From: Oxytricha trifallax
Lineage: Eukaryota; Ciliophora; Spirotrichea; Sporadotrichida; Oxytrichidae
Assembly (NCBI GenBank): GCA_000711775.1
Contig: ARYC01000582.1
Coordinates: forward strand, 62,001-126,000
Length of the DNA: 64,000 nucleotides
Direction: 5' to 3'
The stretch's first letter is position 1, and each line of letters opens with the position of its first letter. Below the pieces are notes generated by a model. It had not been told where the DNA came from. It saw only the letters and a list, made by a program, of their open reading frames with translations, and made no database searches. The position numbers and the translations under genes were made by a program. This document shows, one piece after another, positions 12,034 through 25,284 of the stretch.

Positions 12034-13475
12034 TCACTCAAAATGCACTTTTGGATCATATGGAAGAGTTCTGAAATTTATCTTACTTAAACAAAACTCT
12101 ATCTATTCTATTGATATGTCTTATCTTGAGTTTGGCTTTATTATTATTAATTCTGCCATTTTTTTCATTGATTGAGACACTCTTTATTTGTCAATAAACT
12201 GCTTTATTCTTTGTTTAGCATCCTTCTCGCACCTTGTAGAGTAGTATTTATTGCGTTGCATATCGCACTCTATTATCATAATTGCTAGAGCCCATACGTC
12301 CCACTAAAAGTCTCCATCTCTCCAGTCTTCTCTTTCTGGATAATAGCCTTGTGTTCCCATAACAGTTCCAAGCCTTGATACTTCCACTCTTAAGGCCCTG
12401 TTGAAATCGATTATTGCTACTCTTACTAGTGAAAATTTTATCATGATATTTTTTGGCTTCAAATCTCTGTGTAAAAACCCTAACTTGTGAAGCTCATTAA
12501 TACCTTGTATGGTTTGAGTTGCTATTTATCCAAGCTAATTATGATTCCTTTGATCTTTTATAAAATATCATAGGGTCATTTCATAGAGTGGAAGTCTGAA
12601 AGCAACATGATCCTTGGCAAGGAGAACAGCATCTAGCTTGATTAAGTAATTACACTCTTTAAACTTTGCTTGAGTGAGTACTTGATACTCATTTGTAAAC
12701 TCCATCTAATATTTATCATCACTTAAGAGATAGTTGAAGGGATACACCTTGTATGCATATTGATGATCATTGATAACTTTCTTATCAAAGGAGTCTTCTA
12801 ATATAAGGTAGCTTTAAAATGAAGTGTAAAGGTCAAATTAAGCAAGAATAGAAATTTTTTATATTAAATTTTAATCATGATCTTTGTGATTTCCGATGTT
12901 AGTAGGTTGCGTGATTTCCTCACATATTCTGATTCACTAGCTTGTTCGAGCTCTACCACTTTCGAAGATTTTCTTGATTTTCTTTTGTTTAGTAGCTTCA
13001 ATTCATCTTCACGATTTTCAATCTCTAAATCTTTCTTGTGAGCTTTTAAAATATGCTTCCTTAAATCTCTTCTATTCTTCTTATGGCACTCAAAGCAATC
13101 ATACTTTCCATCAACTTTGTCATTGTTTAAGTATACAGTAGGCTTAGCTTCCTTATGGACCTTCATATGCCTGTACCAGCTAGATTTATGAGTGAAGTCT
13201 CTTTCACACTTCTCACAAAAATATACTTCAACTTCCTCTGCTTACATAGAAACTTCATTTCTAACTTTCTCCTCCTCTCTGTCTCCCACACACTTGTTTG
13301 CCATTAATTTTCTATTATTAATTTCTTTTTTAAAAACAGAGACCTCAATTGAAAGCTCTTGTAGTTCTTTAAGAGAGTTTATCTCACAGCTATCACACTT
13401 TTTATTGCTGCCAAAGGTAAGTCACATTTAGTTTGATGAAAGTGCTGTTGTTTTTCTTAAAATGTTAGCGCTCAT
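12034..13475 (-). pseudogene. TBE-A 57-kDa zinc-finger protein kinase
   Basis: The ATG at 13475 (MSANILRK) is used because it stays in frame with the zinc fingers and gives about 480 aa, the known 57-kDa size. Zinc fingers lie near 13000-13200; the second is degraded (FECHKKNRRDLRKHILKAH). The kinase lobe carries the HRDLKPEN-type loop near 12465, then DFNRA in place of DFG, and GTQGYYPE. TGA at 12034-12036. Total length 1442 is not a multiple of three, so at least one indel is present and this copy is probably inactive. Confidence 0.8.
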
Positions 13476-14039
13476 ATTTAAATTTGAATTTAAAATTATA
13501 AAACTGCCTCTATAGCTGAGAGCTTATATGAGAGCTTTTCAGCCTACAAGTGTAAAAGGAAGTTCTTAGAGTATTAGAGAAGAAATATAAGTGTTAAAAG
13601 ACAATCCAGCTCTAAATGTGGGGGAGGAAGTAACCTTTTTTACTTTCAATAATAAGTTGATTACAACTCGTACCTTTTTAAGAGGTGGACCTAATTAAGT
13701 ACTTACTGCTTTAGGAGATATTTTGTGATTTTATGATTAAAATTATGGTGTTCCTAATTAAGTACTAGCTTTAATTAATGCTCCAAACTCAGTACTAGCA
13801 TTTTAGGAGCTGCTCCTTATTAAGTATGTAACAATTTAAATTAAAAAATATTAAACAATAACAGAAGAAATTGATATCAATCTCTCAAGTTTGAAACCAG
13901 TTCTCAAAACCTTCTCCATATCCTAATTAGAGGTTGACCTCCTATAGGATGCCCATATTTAATAGTAAGTTTTACAGAAATATATAATTGAAATCAATAA
14001 ACTTAAATTTGAATATCATTTCTTAGATCTGTATACAAG

Positions 14040-14818
14040 ATGGAGTCAATGAATGATGCAATGAAAAGAGTGCAAGCACAAGAATTGATTCAAAGATTTA
14101 GAACCAAGGAGGATTTGCGCTGCTACCTTGTGCAGCAAGGTAATGAACTCATAGTATCCTATCTTGATTATGTTGTTGGTTTGTTCCTGCCAACGATGGA
14201 AGGTAAAAAAAAATCATTTCAAAGAGTGATACTCTGCGAAGAAAATAAAGCATTGAAAACTTAAGATGTGAAGTTTGCAGAGATTCCAAACTATCCAGAA
14301 ATCTCAGTGATTAACTTATATGATGATGCTATGAATGACCCAGAGGTTTCGTAGTACCTGCCTACTAAGAAAAAGTCGTCAAATAAACTGCCTGAATGAA
14401 ACTATCTCTTTGGTATACTTGCAACAATTAAAGGTGATTACTTGAAAGAAATTATTCAAAAATCTCATAAGAAAAGGTACAGCATCTCTTCAGAAGATAA
14501 GGACAAACAAGGGATCAAAATAAGTGAGAGCTGGCTATCAGAACTGCAGAAGAACCCTTATATTTAAAGTAAGATTTGTAGCTTAATTCTTAAGAAAAAT
14601 CAGGTACTGGCATCTTTTTTATGAAGGAATAGAGCAAGCTTCACAAAGATCGAAAGTCGCAGACAAAGTATGAAGTTAGCAAGAGACTTTATTCAAATAT
14701 TTAGTCTCCAGAGTCAATGAACTTAGATGCTGGAGCTTGCAGCAAGAGAAGAAAAATAAAAGCAAGCCTTAGAAGAAGAAAAGAAAAGCTAGCTCCCTCT
14801 AAAGAATTTTAAATGTGA
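14040..14818 (+). pseudogene. TBE-A 22-kDa protein gene with a 26-bp intron
   Basis: ATG 14040 (MESMNDAMKRVQAQELIQRF). A GTAAG...TTAAG intron at 14569-14594 splits the gene; 529 + 224 = 753 coding bases end at TGA 14816-14818 (250 aa) with the tail SPESMNLDAGA. One in-frame TGA at about 14397 replaces the Arg codon seen in copy C (PERNY), so the copy is otherwise continuous but nonsense-mutated. Function unknown; it is a conserved partner of the transposase. Confidence 0.8.
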
Positions 14819-14862
14819 CTTATATATTCATTAACTTAACTACAAAACTTATTTATATACAT

Positions 14863-15777
14863 TCACTCTCCCTTCTTTAGCACACTTTTAAGCCAATTAA
14901 TTATCTACTCTCTTCGCTGAGCTTTTAATAAAGTCTACTGTATCGATAGGTAGGTCATGCATCAAGTGGTATAGCAGCAGTTTCTTGTAATGACCTTTTA
15001 ATATACCCCAGTAGAACTCAATTCCATTAAACTATGGACTGTAAGGTACGTTGAACACTGGTGTTATTCTAAGTTGTTCATAACTCTTCCTTGTTTCTTT
15101 AGTCTTATGAACAGAAATATTATCAACAAACAGTATAATGTCTTATTCAGGGTACTTCTCTCTTAACTGCTCTTAGAACTTTATATACTGCTCTGTCTTA
15201 ATTGAGTGAGGATGAATAACATATGTTTCTAAACCAGCATCCTCGCTAATTCCTCCCAGAATTGCCATTATTTATACCTTGACTTTCTAGTCATATACTT
15301 CTATATAACTTTGTCTCTTATACCAAGACTTCTAGATGAAAGTGTAAACACAGCCTCGTCAGCATGTATAAACTTAATATTATTATATTAGGCTCTCTGC
15401 ATTTAATTATAAATATAATTTAAGTTGTTGTTGTAAAATGGCAGAGTGAAATAATTTATTCTCTTGATACGATTAACACCTTTGTAAGAGATACCATTTC
15501 GATTATAGATGTTAGCTATAGACTGAGCAGAGATCTTCAACTCAGGGAACTGGCGGTGAAACACAGTAGCTCGTTGGTCAATAGAGAAGTGATCCTAAAC
15601 TTAAAAGTTTTTTGATTGATGAAATATTTAGTATGCTTTTATAGGAACTTTGACTTTCTCTTAGGCTTAGAATTCAGCTACTATTGCTTTAATTACTCAG
15701 TAATAAAGCAGTTGAGATCGTGCTACATTCTTATATTGTTGTTTAGTTTGATTTTACATAGTAGATTTCTCTTCCAT
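14863..15777 (-). pseudogene. TBE-A 42-kDa transposase (IS630/Tc1-type DDE)
   Basis: ATG at 15777 (MEEKSTMQNQTKQQ), TGA at 14863-14865. Catalytic motifs: FIHADEAVFT (first D), LFVDNISVHKTKE (second D) and NVPYSPQFNGIEFYWG (E), with 34 residues between the second D and E. The N-terminal helix-turn-helix region is followed by FHRQFPELKISAQSIANIY. An internal TGA and small indels are visible, so this copy is damaged. Within TBEs this enzyme cuts and joins the ends; in Oxytricha TBE transposases are known to take part in germline DNA elimination. Confidence 0.85.
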
Positions 15778-16308
15778 AACACAGTTTAAGCAATAATTAT
15801 AAATATATTTCATAATAAATAGACTCCAAAAGTTTGTAATTTTGTGTCACATTTAATTAATAGCCCCAACCCCTAACAAATTCTCAACTAATCAAAGCAC
15901 TAACAACCCTCATTAATAATTTTTATTGTTAACTTATATATATATATATATTTTCTCTTAATACAATTAATTAAATTTAATATTTTTGATATTCATTATA
16001 TATACAAAAATAATTCAATATTTATAATAAATATTTGATAGATTTTTGTTATATTTATCAAGAAATAATATATAAACATTAATTTAAAAATAAATATTTT
16101 TTAAATCAAACAATTTCTTAATTTATGAGTAAGTTTTTTATATTTTTGTCGAAAGCCTTAAGACCTGTTTTAAGCAATTTTATTATATAATTTTCATTTA
16201 GATATCTTGATATTACAATAAAAGATTGAATAAATGCAAATTACTGCAATAAAATTTAACTTTTTAATAAATCATGATTTTATTGGCTTTATCCAACCTA
16301 ATCTAATA

Positions 16309-16863
16309 ATTAGCTAAAATAGCATAATAATAGGTGAATATATTAATTTAATCAACTTTGCACATGTTTGAATTTAATATTAAAATAAATATATATTTTT
16401 AGGTACTCTACCGCAGATTTTTAAGTATAAACCAGTTTTGCGGTAGAGTACCTTAATTATAATAATTAAATAAAATAAATAAAGTTAAATACAGCATTAC
16501 TTTACAGAAAATGCATGAAATATTTATTTAATAAATTTTTTTATGAATATTAGGTTATTGTTAGTTTTTAAGGCAACTTTACTTAAAGATTGAATTTTTT
16601 AAGAGCTATAATTTTAATTTATAATTCTCTTATTAATAATAATTAAATTACATATTAGTTTTTCTACAAACTGCATTTTATATTTATTCATTGCATTTAA
16701 ATTTAAATATTTTCATAATTAATACAATTAAGGTACTCTACCGCAAAACAGCCTAAATGCGGTAGAGTACCTAAAAATATAAATAAATCAATATATATAA
16801 AGAGAAATGTAAAAACTTGATTATTCAATTTAATTCACTCAAATGTATCTATTTTAGCTAAAT
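16309..16863. mobile_element. 0.55-kb inverted-repeat element with two AGGTACTCTACCGC hairpins
   Basis: The ends are inverted (TTAGCTAAAATAG at 16310 and CTATTTTAGCTAA at 16849). Inside are two perfect hairpins, 16401-16453 and 16731-16771, each AGGTACTCTACCGCA...TGCGGTAGAGTACCT. Copy 2 lacks the whole unit near 40840 (TCTAGCTAATATGATAG is uninterrupted). No coding capacity. Looks like a small non-autonomous DNA element of unknown family. Confidence 0.6.
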
Positions 16864-17639
16864 CAGTTAATATGATTGATCAGTGTACATATTTTTTACA
16901 TTATTTAATTCATTTATTATTTCTCAATTTATTTAGTTTTTAGTACTTTTTAATTAGTATAACTTTTTAAATTCTTGCTTTGACTAATCTCATTATATAA
17001 ACAAATTATTGTTTACAATAATTTTAAATAGAAAACTTGTAGCCATTTTATTGGAAAATATTAAAATGGCTTCTACAATAAAGGGAGGATACGTTGTTAA
17101 CTAATTAAAACAAGTTTTTATTAATCTATGAGAATTATACATATCTTAATTTTAATGGAAATAATGAAAAATATAAAATAAATTATTTTAAATTTTGCAG
17201 TAGTAGTAGTATTATTTACTAAATTACGAGATTTAAAATTATATTTATTTTTTACTAATTAATTATTTCCAAAAGATTTTGTTAAGTAAAATCTACTTTT
17301 ATTAAATAATACTTATGATTTAGCATTCTGATGAAAATATACAAAGTATAATTAATAAATTAAAGCATGTGAAACTAAATATAATTATTGTTAATTTCTT
17401 ACTAAATAGGGAATAAAATAAGTTGTGATTAAATCTTAATTTCTGATTGAATTTTAGCGTTGGTATGGTATAAGTTGTTGACCTTAAATTTTGATAAATC
17501 AGAATAGTTTCTTATTCGAATTAACTGAAAATATTTACAGTAATTAATTTAAAAAAGAGAATATATAATTTCCAAATATGTTAATAATTTTTAGCCAATT
17601 TATACAAAAATATTAATACTTGTATGAAAATATGTTGTT

Positions 17640-19454
17640 CCTCTCTTCCTTCTTACTTTAGATACAATTTTATTTTAGATAATATTAATATTTAAATTAA
17701 TTTAGATTGCTTGGGCTTGCTCTAAAAATTCATAATCTTTAAAATAGTATATACTTTATAATGAATATTAGTTTTGTAATTCTGTAATGATAACTTTCAA
17801 TTATTCCACTCTTTTTTCCATTTAGGAATCAGAGTAAGTCTTTTCTTCCTTCTTGACTTTACCATTTTTACTCAAGCCTTACAAGTCTTTATTATAGATA
17901 ATTGCATTGGAGTTGTCCTTATAAAGTTTTAAAACTACAGAACGATATAGAAGAATTCTTTACTATGAATCCTTCATTTCCATTGTCATTGACTTCTGGA
18001 ATATTAAACAAAATTAATGTAAAATTTCTAATTAGATAAAGTAATAAAAGTTTTTTATTTTGGAAAATGTAATTGCATGTTGAATTCCAAAATAGATTCT
18101 CAACATTTTTGTTATTAATCTTATAGCAGACTTGCCATATTAAATCATTTATGAAAGAAAATAAAAATATGAAAATCATAAAGCTCTTTTTATTGATCAT
18201 TAGGTTCAGATTTATTGATAGTACTATTTCAAATTTAATGTTTTATAACTTTTGTTTTAAATACTAATATAAATGTATGATTATGATGTTTGTATTATAT
18301 ATTTGGGTGGAAGTTTCCTATTCCCTTAAAAGTAACTTCCTCCAAAATTTTATATTCACACAAAATGGGGAAGCTTCCTGTCCAATATATAAAAATATTT
18401 AATTTTTATCAATTTGTAAAAATCTTTATTAGCATCAATGAACGGATTTTATTTATTTAAACATCAATTAATTCTAATATCTTAATTAAGATTCGAATAA
18501 TTTTATGAAAATTAAGTTAATTATTATTAAAAAATAAGTTTTTAATACTTTCCAATAAATAATGTGATTGGGGATAGTTTAAACCTTTAAAGCTATATTC
18601 TTAAAAAAGTTGCTTAATTTAGGGGAGGTAAATCGATAAAGTGATTAACGTGTTCCTTCTTTAATATTTGACAAATAAAAGCAATTTTTTAAAGTTTAGG
18701 GCAGGAAAATCCCGCTAAATACTAAATTAATTTTGGAACTATTTGGATCAGAGGTTAAGTGAGCAAACACCAATGCTGTATCTTTGAGTGTGTTTTGAGT
18801 GTCCTAATTGAAATAGTAATTATTTTAATTTAAAATCTTAAATATGTAGGGATATTTAAACAATATAAAATTGTCAGTTTCTTCAATAAGCTAAGTTTTA
18901 AAGCTATCGACGTTTTCTGCGAATATTAATTTTTAAAAAAGTAAAAGCGACCTAAAATCTTTTAAAAAAATGAATTAAAGGTACTGTATATTTTAAATTA
19001 ATATATCAATATTTTCCTAAAGACTCTCATGCATGTCCTTTTTAATGCCAAAATTAAAAATAATAATAAAGAATAAATAATTTCATCGTTGGAGATTAAA
19101 TGTTGCTTCTTAGAACACCTTCGCTTAGTTTATTTCAATGTTTTATTCTTAGTTTTATTATTACTATAATTATAATATTTAATTAATATAAATTCAATAA
19201 TCGGTGCTAGCACCATCTATTGCTATAAATATACCAAATTAAACCATTATTACTTATAATATTTAAAAAAATTAAAAGTAAATTAATAATTTATTCTAAA
19301 TAATATTGTCAATTCTGAATTAATTGAATGTTAAAACATAGCATCTATATGTTCGTCATGCTCTTGCTTAAGTTATTAGGTGAAATTTATCTTATTAACT
19401 AAATTATATTTATTATAAATTTAATATAAGTTAAGGCATGGAATTACTCTTTTC

Positions 19455-19497
<43 letters not shown>

Positions 19498-22400
19498 ATA
19501 AATCAATAAATAATATATAAATTAATAGCAAATGATATATTTATTAAATTCATAAGATAGAGATAAGAAAGTAATGGTATTGGTATGTTTCCAACCGAGA
19601 CCCCCTCCCACCCCCCCTCCCACGTCTAAAACGAGAACCCCCCTCCCACCCTAACTAGACCCCCCCTCCCACCTCAACAACATCCCTATTCATATGAAAA
19701 CTTTGATACTCGATGTTTAAATCATTTTCCTCATGAAATCTTAATATCATAGTAAGTATATTTTATAAATAAAATGTATCTTTTTTTCAAAATTTTTCTC
19801 TATCAATAAAATGCTTTTCTTACCTTAAATTTAACATATTTCACTGCGTCCGTCGACTATTTATTTATATGCTCCATAGGAAATTAATTAAAATTTATTT
19901 CAATATGACTCGTTAATAATAAAATAATAAAAATAATTAGTCAACAAACTCATAAAAAATATTTAAATAATCATAGGACTTATTTATTTAAAGTTTTTTA
20001 TTTTTTGTATATTATTTTTTCACAACTTTTCTATATTTATTACTTTTAAAATTTATATAGTAACTAATAGTTATGGAAAATTACTATGAAAAGTATAATT
20101 AAAATATAAACCTATTTTTAATAATTATAATTAAATCAGATTATAAAGGGATCAATTTAAATAATAAATGACTTCTTTATTTATTTATAGATCCAGCTAA
20201 ATTGAATATTTAATTATAATAATTAAAATAGGTTTATATTTTTTAATATACTTTCCATAGTAATTTTCCATATAACTATTAGTTACTATATAAATTTTAA
20301 AAGTAATTAAATATAGAAAAGTTGTGAAAAAATAATATACAAAAAATAAAAAACTTTAAATAAATAAGTCCTATGATTATTTAAATATTTTTTATGAGTT
20401 TGTTGACTAATTATTTTTATTATTTTATTATTAACGAGTCATATTGAAATAAATTTTAATTAATTTCCTATGGAGCATATAAATAAATAGTCGACGGACG
20501 CAGTGAAATATGTTAAATTTAAGGTAAGAAAAGCATTTTATTGATAGAGAAAAATTTTGAAAAAAAGATACATTTTATTTATAAAATATACTTACTATGA
20601 TATTAAGATTTCATGAGGAAAATGATTTAAACATCGAGTATCAAAGTTTTCATATGAATAGGGATGTTGTTGAGGTGGGAGGGGGGTCTAGTTAGGGTGG
20701 GAGGGGGGTTCTCGTTTTAGACGTGGGAGGGGGGTCTCGGTTGGAACAGGTATGCTTTTCGGGACAAGTCTATTATTATCTTGAAACTTATAAAATTTTG
20801 AATATCTAAATGACATTTTAATACTTTGATTAAAAAGATCCCTTTTAATCAAGAACTTAATTTCGGACATAATACATTTAAATTATTATATTGTTGTAGA
20901 TTTTTATTAAAATTAACTCTATTATTAAATATTTTTACTATTTTTATTTTAGGACAGTTTAATTATTAAGTAAATTGCCAATTAAATTACTATTTTCAAC
21001 TTTTAAAGATTATAAGCTCACCTTCTATTTCAATATATAAATTTCTATTATAATATAAATAATTAATCAATTTCTCTTCCTAGATGTGGGGGCTTTAGTT
21101 TTAGATTTTTTATTTAGTATGATTGTGGATCTATTTCTAATTATGTTTTATAGTTCTCTTTTTTAAGTTGTAGTATCCCATTTTTTCCAAAGTTCCCTAA
21201 CTACTCTCAATTGAAGCTTATAAATCAGCTTCTGAAGTTTAATTATTAGAAATTTAACAAATAGATTTCTTGTACTATTCACAAGTTTTATCATTAATAA
21301 TTTTTATTATATATTTTTTTGAATTTTTATATCACTTTTATTTGAAATTACTTAAAATTTTGATCATTTTGAGTTGATTCTGTGTGGTTTTATTGAAAGT
21401 AGATTGACTAAAAGTTTTATGATGACATTAGGAAAGATGATGTAGATGTTTTAGTGTCTTCATTGAAGTTAGTTTGAGTAGTTAAGACTATTCAATAATT
21501 TATAATTATTTTTATATAGTTAAGTTCTTGCATTCGCATTCTTCAATTATAAAATTTAAAACTAATTAATTTAAATATCGTTTAGTTGCATTTCTAATTG
21601 TTATTTGATGATAAAAAATAATAAAAGACTAAGAAATGATTTGTGAAAATAAAATTCAAGTATTATTTAATTAGTCTTTATCTTATTATGTTTTAAACTT
21701 CACCTTTAAATTTGAGATGATAAATCAGAAGAACATTCATTTTAATTATACTTATTTTCTCACAATAGAAAAGTAAAAAGTTAAAATTATTTTCAAAAAG
21801 AAAAATTATTTAGTTTTTTACTTATTGCATAGATAAATATCATATCTTGCTTATTAGTTGCAGATGCCTTCGTAAAAATAAATTTATTAAAATTCAGTCT
21901 TACAAGACCCTTATCCAATTAATTTAATATTATTATTGATTTTAACCTTAATCATTTAAAAATGAATAATTTTTCTATTTTTAATTATAATTTGTATTTT
22001 ATTAATAGTGCTCTTCGAATTTATAAGTCTCTTAAATTTTCTTAAACTATAATGTATTAATTACATTATAATCAATCTTACCTAAACTTTAATTATATAT
22101 TTATAGATTTAATTTATTTTATTAATATATTTAAAGTTTATTGAGAGAGTTAAATTTACTCATGAAATTGGTCTTATAGACAATAAAATTGATACTAATC
22201 CAACACATTATTATTAAGTAAATATTAGAATTAAATATAAATATTAAATTATTTTAAATTACATGATCTTATATAAAATCATATTAAATTTATATTGAAA
22301 TTTCAGAATATTTACTTTTTTTGACTTACTCACTTTACAATTATAATCAATTTATTTAATTATAACTTGATTCTAATAACCTTTCTAAAACAATAAAAAT

Positions 22401-24068
22401 TTCTTGATTTTTCCTTAAAATTAATGGATATATTAATAATTTTATATGAATTAAGTTAATTTACTTTTACTTTTAGAATAACGAATGTGAGTTAATCGGC
22501 AGATCTTAAAAATAATTTATTTTATACCTAAAAGTTTATATTTAAAAAAAGGACCATTATGAATATAATAATCAAAAACAAAACTATATTTTAATAATTT
22601 TTATCTTGGAGAAGAATTTGGGTATAAAGAAAGTGCATTTTTATAAAATAGTTTGGTTGGTACACTTTATATACACTAGTTTAATGCTTGATTTTACATA
22701 TAAAGGTTTAATTATTATTAAATGATATTGAATAAATGCATTTTATCCCTGAATTTTAAATTAAAAAAAAATAACTCAAAATTATTAAATTTATTGATGT
22801 TTTATGTTAAATTTAAAATATTAAATATTATAATTTTCATTTTTACAGTAGTGTTAAAAAGATCACCTTAACTTTTATTATTTCACAGTTATTTCTGGAT
22901 AAATCTAAGAGAATTAATAATAAAATCGATAAAAATAATGCTTCTTTCTTTAATATTGTGAAAGAATAAATTAATCAAGAACTACAAATTTTTAATTCTA
23001 AGTGTGTTGTCAATTCTGGATATAATTTATCTATGATTTATGTCATAGATTTAATAATAAAATATTCAACTAGTTTAGTTTATTTTTAAACAATTTATAA
23101 ATTTCCAAAATTTTTATTTTTTCCAAAGTAATGTCATTTCGTATTAAATATATATTAATTGTTTTAGCATTTAAGTATATTTATTTATAAATTAATGAAG
23201 TGTAATACTCAAATTTTTATTTAATATTTATACCTAATACAATTAAGTATGTGCGATAAAATTCTAAAAATCTTAATTTCTATTCTGTTTAATTCTTCAT
23301 CACTTTACAATTGATTTTGAAATCCTTATTATACTTTAAAATTTAATAAGTATCAGAATTAAATACACAAAACACCAAAACTTCATTCAAATAAATAGTA
23401 ATGCAATAATTTAAAGCAAAATTATCGTTATTTAATGATATATTATATGTTGTACTGATTAAATTCTTTATATCAAGCAATTTTAATGATATCATAATTT
23501 ATTTTGTAACTCAAAATATTTAAAATTAAAATATTTAATATTTATACATAAAAATAATACATTAATATTATGAATAATTTGTAAACTATTTTTTTGATAA
23601 ATTAAAAGTTTAATTAATAGATATTCTCAATAAAATTTATTGGATTATCAAAGAGTTCTAAAATAGACTAATTTGAAGATTTTACATAAAACTTCTGATT
23701 TTAATATTATGATTCTTAAAATAAGCTCTTCTTAATAAAAAATAATTAACTTGTCATATAATGACTTTAATATTTTTGGATCTATCAATAGAAACTCATA
23801 CATTAAATCAATTTTTGTTTCTATTTTAAAAGTATGAGGTATCTAAATTAAATGCTATTCAAATATTAAACATATGCTCTCAATATAAATTTGATCAAAT
23901 GTTGATAATCGTTTTAAGTATGATCTTGAAATTTATATGATTATAATTGATGCTATACTAAAATTAATTATTGAGCTTAAGCCGACCTGATATTTTTTAA
24001 TCAAAGCAATTCTTTTTTTCTTCACAAGGTATTTTTTAATAGATTTTCTGTTTTATTTTCTGTCTCAG

Positions 24069-24106
<38 letters not shown>

Positions 24107-25255
24107 TCTTGATTTGATTATTAAATTATATTTTTATAAATAAGTTTAATGAGTTATAAAGAAAATAATGATTTTGTACATTGGAAATTCGAATATTGAT
24201 TGTAAAATATAGATTTTTATAAAGATCACAAATCTAAAATAAAGAAGTATAATAATTTTGATTAATATCTTCTATTTAAATCAAAATTAACCCAAACTAT
24301 AATACAATAGTAGTTATTTATAATATTTAAAAATATTTTTACTTTAACTTAATTATATACATTTAATTCTTATTAATAGATTTTTTAAAAATATTTATGA
24401 TCATCCCAATTTAATAATTTTATTTTTGTTAAAACTTTTATTATAAATTTTGGACTTACTTTTTAATTTTCAAAATTATTATTCTAAGGATTTATATAAA
24501 GTTATTTTTCTTCCAAATAGATATAATGATAAATCCACTCATATATATATGGATTATAAAGCAGTTTGTAAATGTAAAATCTAATTTGTTCCAATTTACT
24601 TTATATTCTAAATCATAAACTTTATTACTTCTTTGTTATATATTAAACTTCGTTCTTAATATTTTGAGAAGATTATTAAGGTAACTCATATATAATTGGT
24701 TAATAATTCTCTCAGAAAATTAGAATGAAAATCACCTCTTGTAAAAGTGTCATAATTAAGACCACAACGTCAATGCCTAGGGTTAAATCGTACACATTAT
24801 GGTAGTATTGCTACATGTAAAAGTAGGGATAGATCAGGTAGAAATAAGCTAGGATACTTACAAATTTAATATATAAAATGCAAGGATTGATGAGATACCG
24901 ATCAATACTGGACCGACTACTTTTGCAATACCTTGACTAAGATAGAAACTCGCATTATATTTAGACTAGTAGCTAATAAGGTATATCCCAAGGTAAATAG
25001 GCAACTAGTATGCAACATATGATCCAAGGCAAGCTTTTTTAATATTTATCGTTTATTTCATCTAAAAATTATAATGAATTAATTAATAAAAGTCCAATGA
25101 AAGACTATAGCGGCTAAATTGCAAGTGTCATAGCAATCAAAAGAGTCACTCATAGGTTCAAGAATTGTGAAAAATTCCTAAAAGTATCCCCCATAGGCAA
25201 CGATACCCCAAACACAAATTGAAAGGATCATGCAAATTACTGCCATAACGGTCAT
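17640..25255 (-). CDS. Multi-pass membrane protein gene 1, fragmented into many gene segments
   Basis: ATG at 25255 opens MTVMAVICMILSICVWGIVA, a membrane helix. A pointer pair TTGGA (25093-25097 and 25023-25027; 70-bp IES) joins it to a long segment, 24700-25022, with ICCILVAYLPWDIPY, ILAYFYLIYPYFYMQQYY and LGIDVVVLIMTLLQEV. Further islands conserved with copy 2: 22590-22640, 22480-22510, 22140-22205, 21370-21480 (TNFNEDTKTSTSSFLMSS), 20750-20870 (YKFQDNNRLVPK), 18710-18810 (HWCLLTQPLIQIVPKL), 17919-18200 (a helix LLLLYLIRNFTLILF) and 17640-17910 (Lys/Glu-rich tail QMEKRVEQLKVIITELQ). About 8 kb of germline DNA would yield one membrane protein. Family not recognised; order and joins are only partly solved. 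Confidence 0.5.
19459..19491. repeat. (TA)n microsatellite
   Basis: About 16 uninterrupted TA units; absent at the matching place in copy 2. Confidence 0.9.
19588..20748. mobile_element. 1.16-kb foldback element with C/G-run termini
   Basis: Two arms of about 540 bp are inverted and nearly identical (compare 19740-20120 with 20220-20600), around a short loop near 20130-20200. Each arm begins TTCCAACCGAGACCCCCTCC and then has four CCCCCCTCCCAC-type units; on the other strand these are G-runs able to form quadruplexes. GGTATG flanks both sides (19582-19587 and 20749-20754), a likely 6-bp target duplication. The paralogous site at about 45195 is empty (TATTGGTAAGCATTTCGGG). No open frame spans it. 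Family unknown. Confidence 0.85.
24070..24104. repeat. (TA)n microsatellite
   Basis: About 17 TA units, absent from copy 2. Confidence 0.9.
25028..25097. other. IES in membrane protein gene 1, pointer TTGGA
   Basis: TTGGA (gene strand) flanks a 70-bp AT-rich insert; removal reads VFHWIICCILVAYLPW in frame with about 100 codons of open reading. Confidence 0.65.
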
Positions 25256-25284
25256 CAAGATTATTACTTAAACATTCAAGACTC

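Larger units (their letters stand above)
11915..15915 (-). mobile_element. TBE-A, telomere-bearing DNA transposon
   Basis: The left end begins with CAAAACCCCAAAACCCC directly after AAT (11912-11914). The subterminal repeat ending in TAGGGAATTTGTTAGAAG is inverted at 15860-15912. The right terminal G4T4 run is lost, so that end has decayed. Order on the plus strand: zinc-finger kinase (-), 22-kDa gene (+), transposase (-), which is TBE gene order in reverse. Length about 4.0 kb, the usual TBE size. Confidence 0.92.
15930..24775. repeat. Germline duplication, copy 1 (paralogue of 40480-49573)
   Basis: From just after the TBE-A right end to the motif ACCACAACGTCAAT, this block aligns with 40480-49573 over nearly all its length, with islands of near identity (for example 17640-18200, 21370-21480, 22480-22510, 22600-22640, 24720-24775) in diverged AT-rich sequence. 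The islands read open with TAA/TAG as Gln, so they are gene segments. Unshared insertions: 16309-16863 and 19588-20748. Confidence 0.85.

Noticed and set aside
19588-20748. CRISPR-like or tandem array from the repeated CCCCCCTCCCAC units
   Set aside because: The units are only at the ends of a two-arm palindrome, with no spacers; the organism is a eukaryote.
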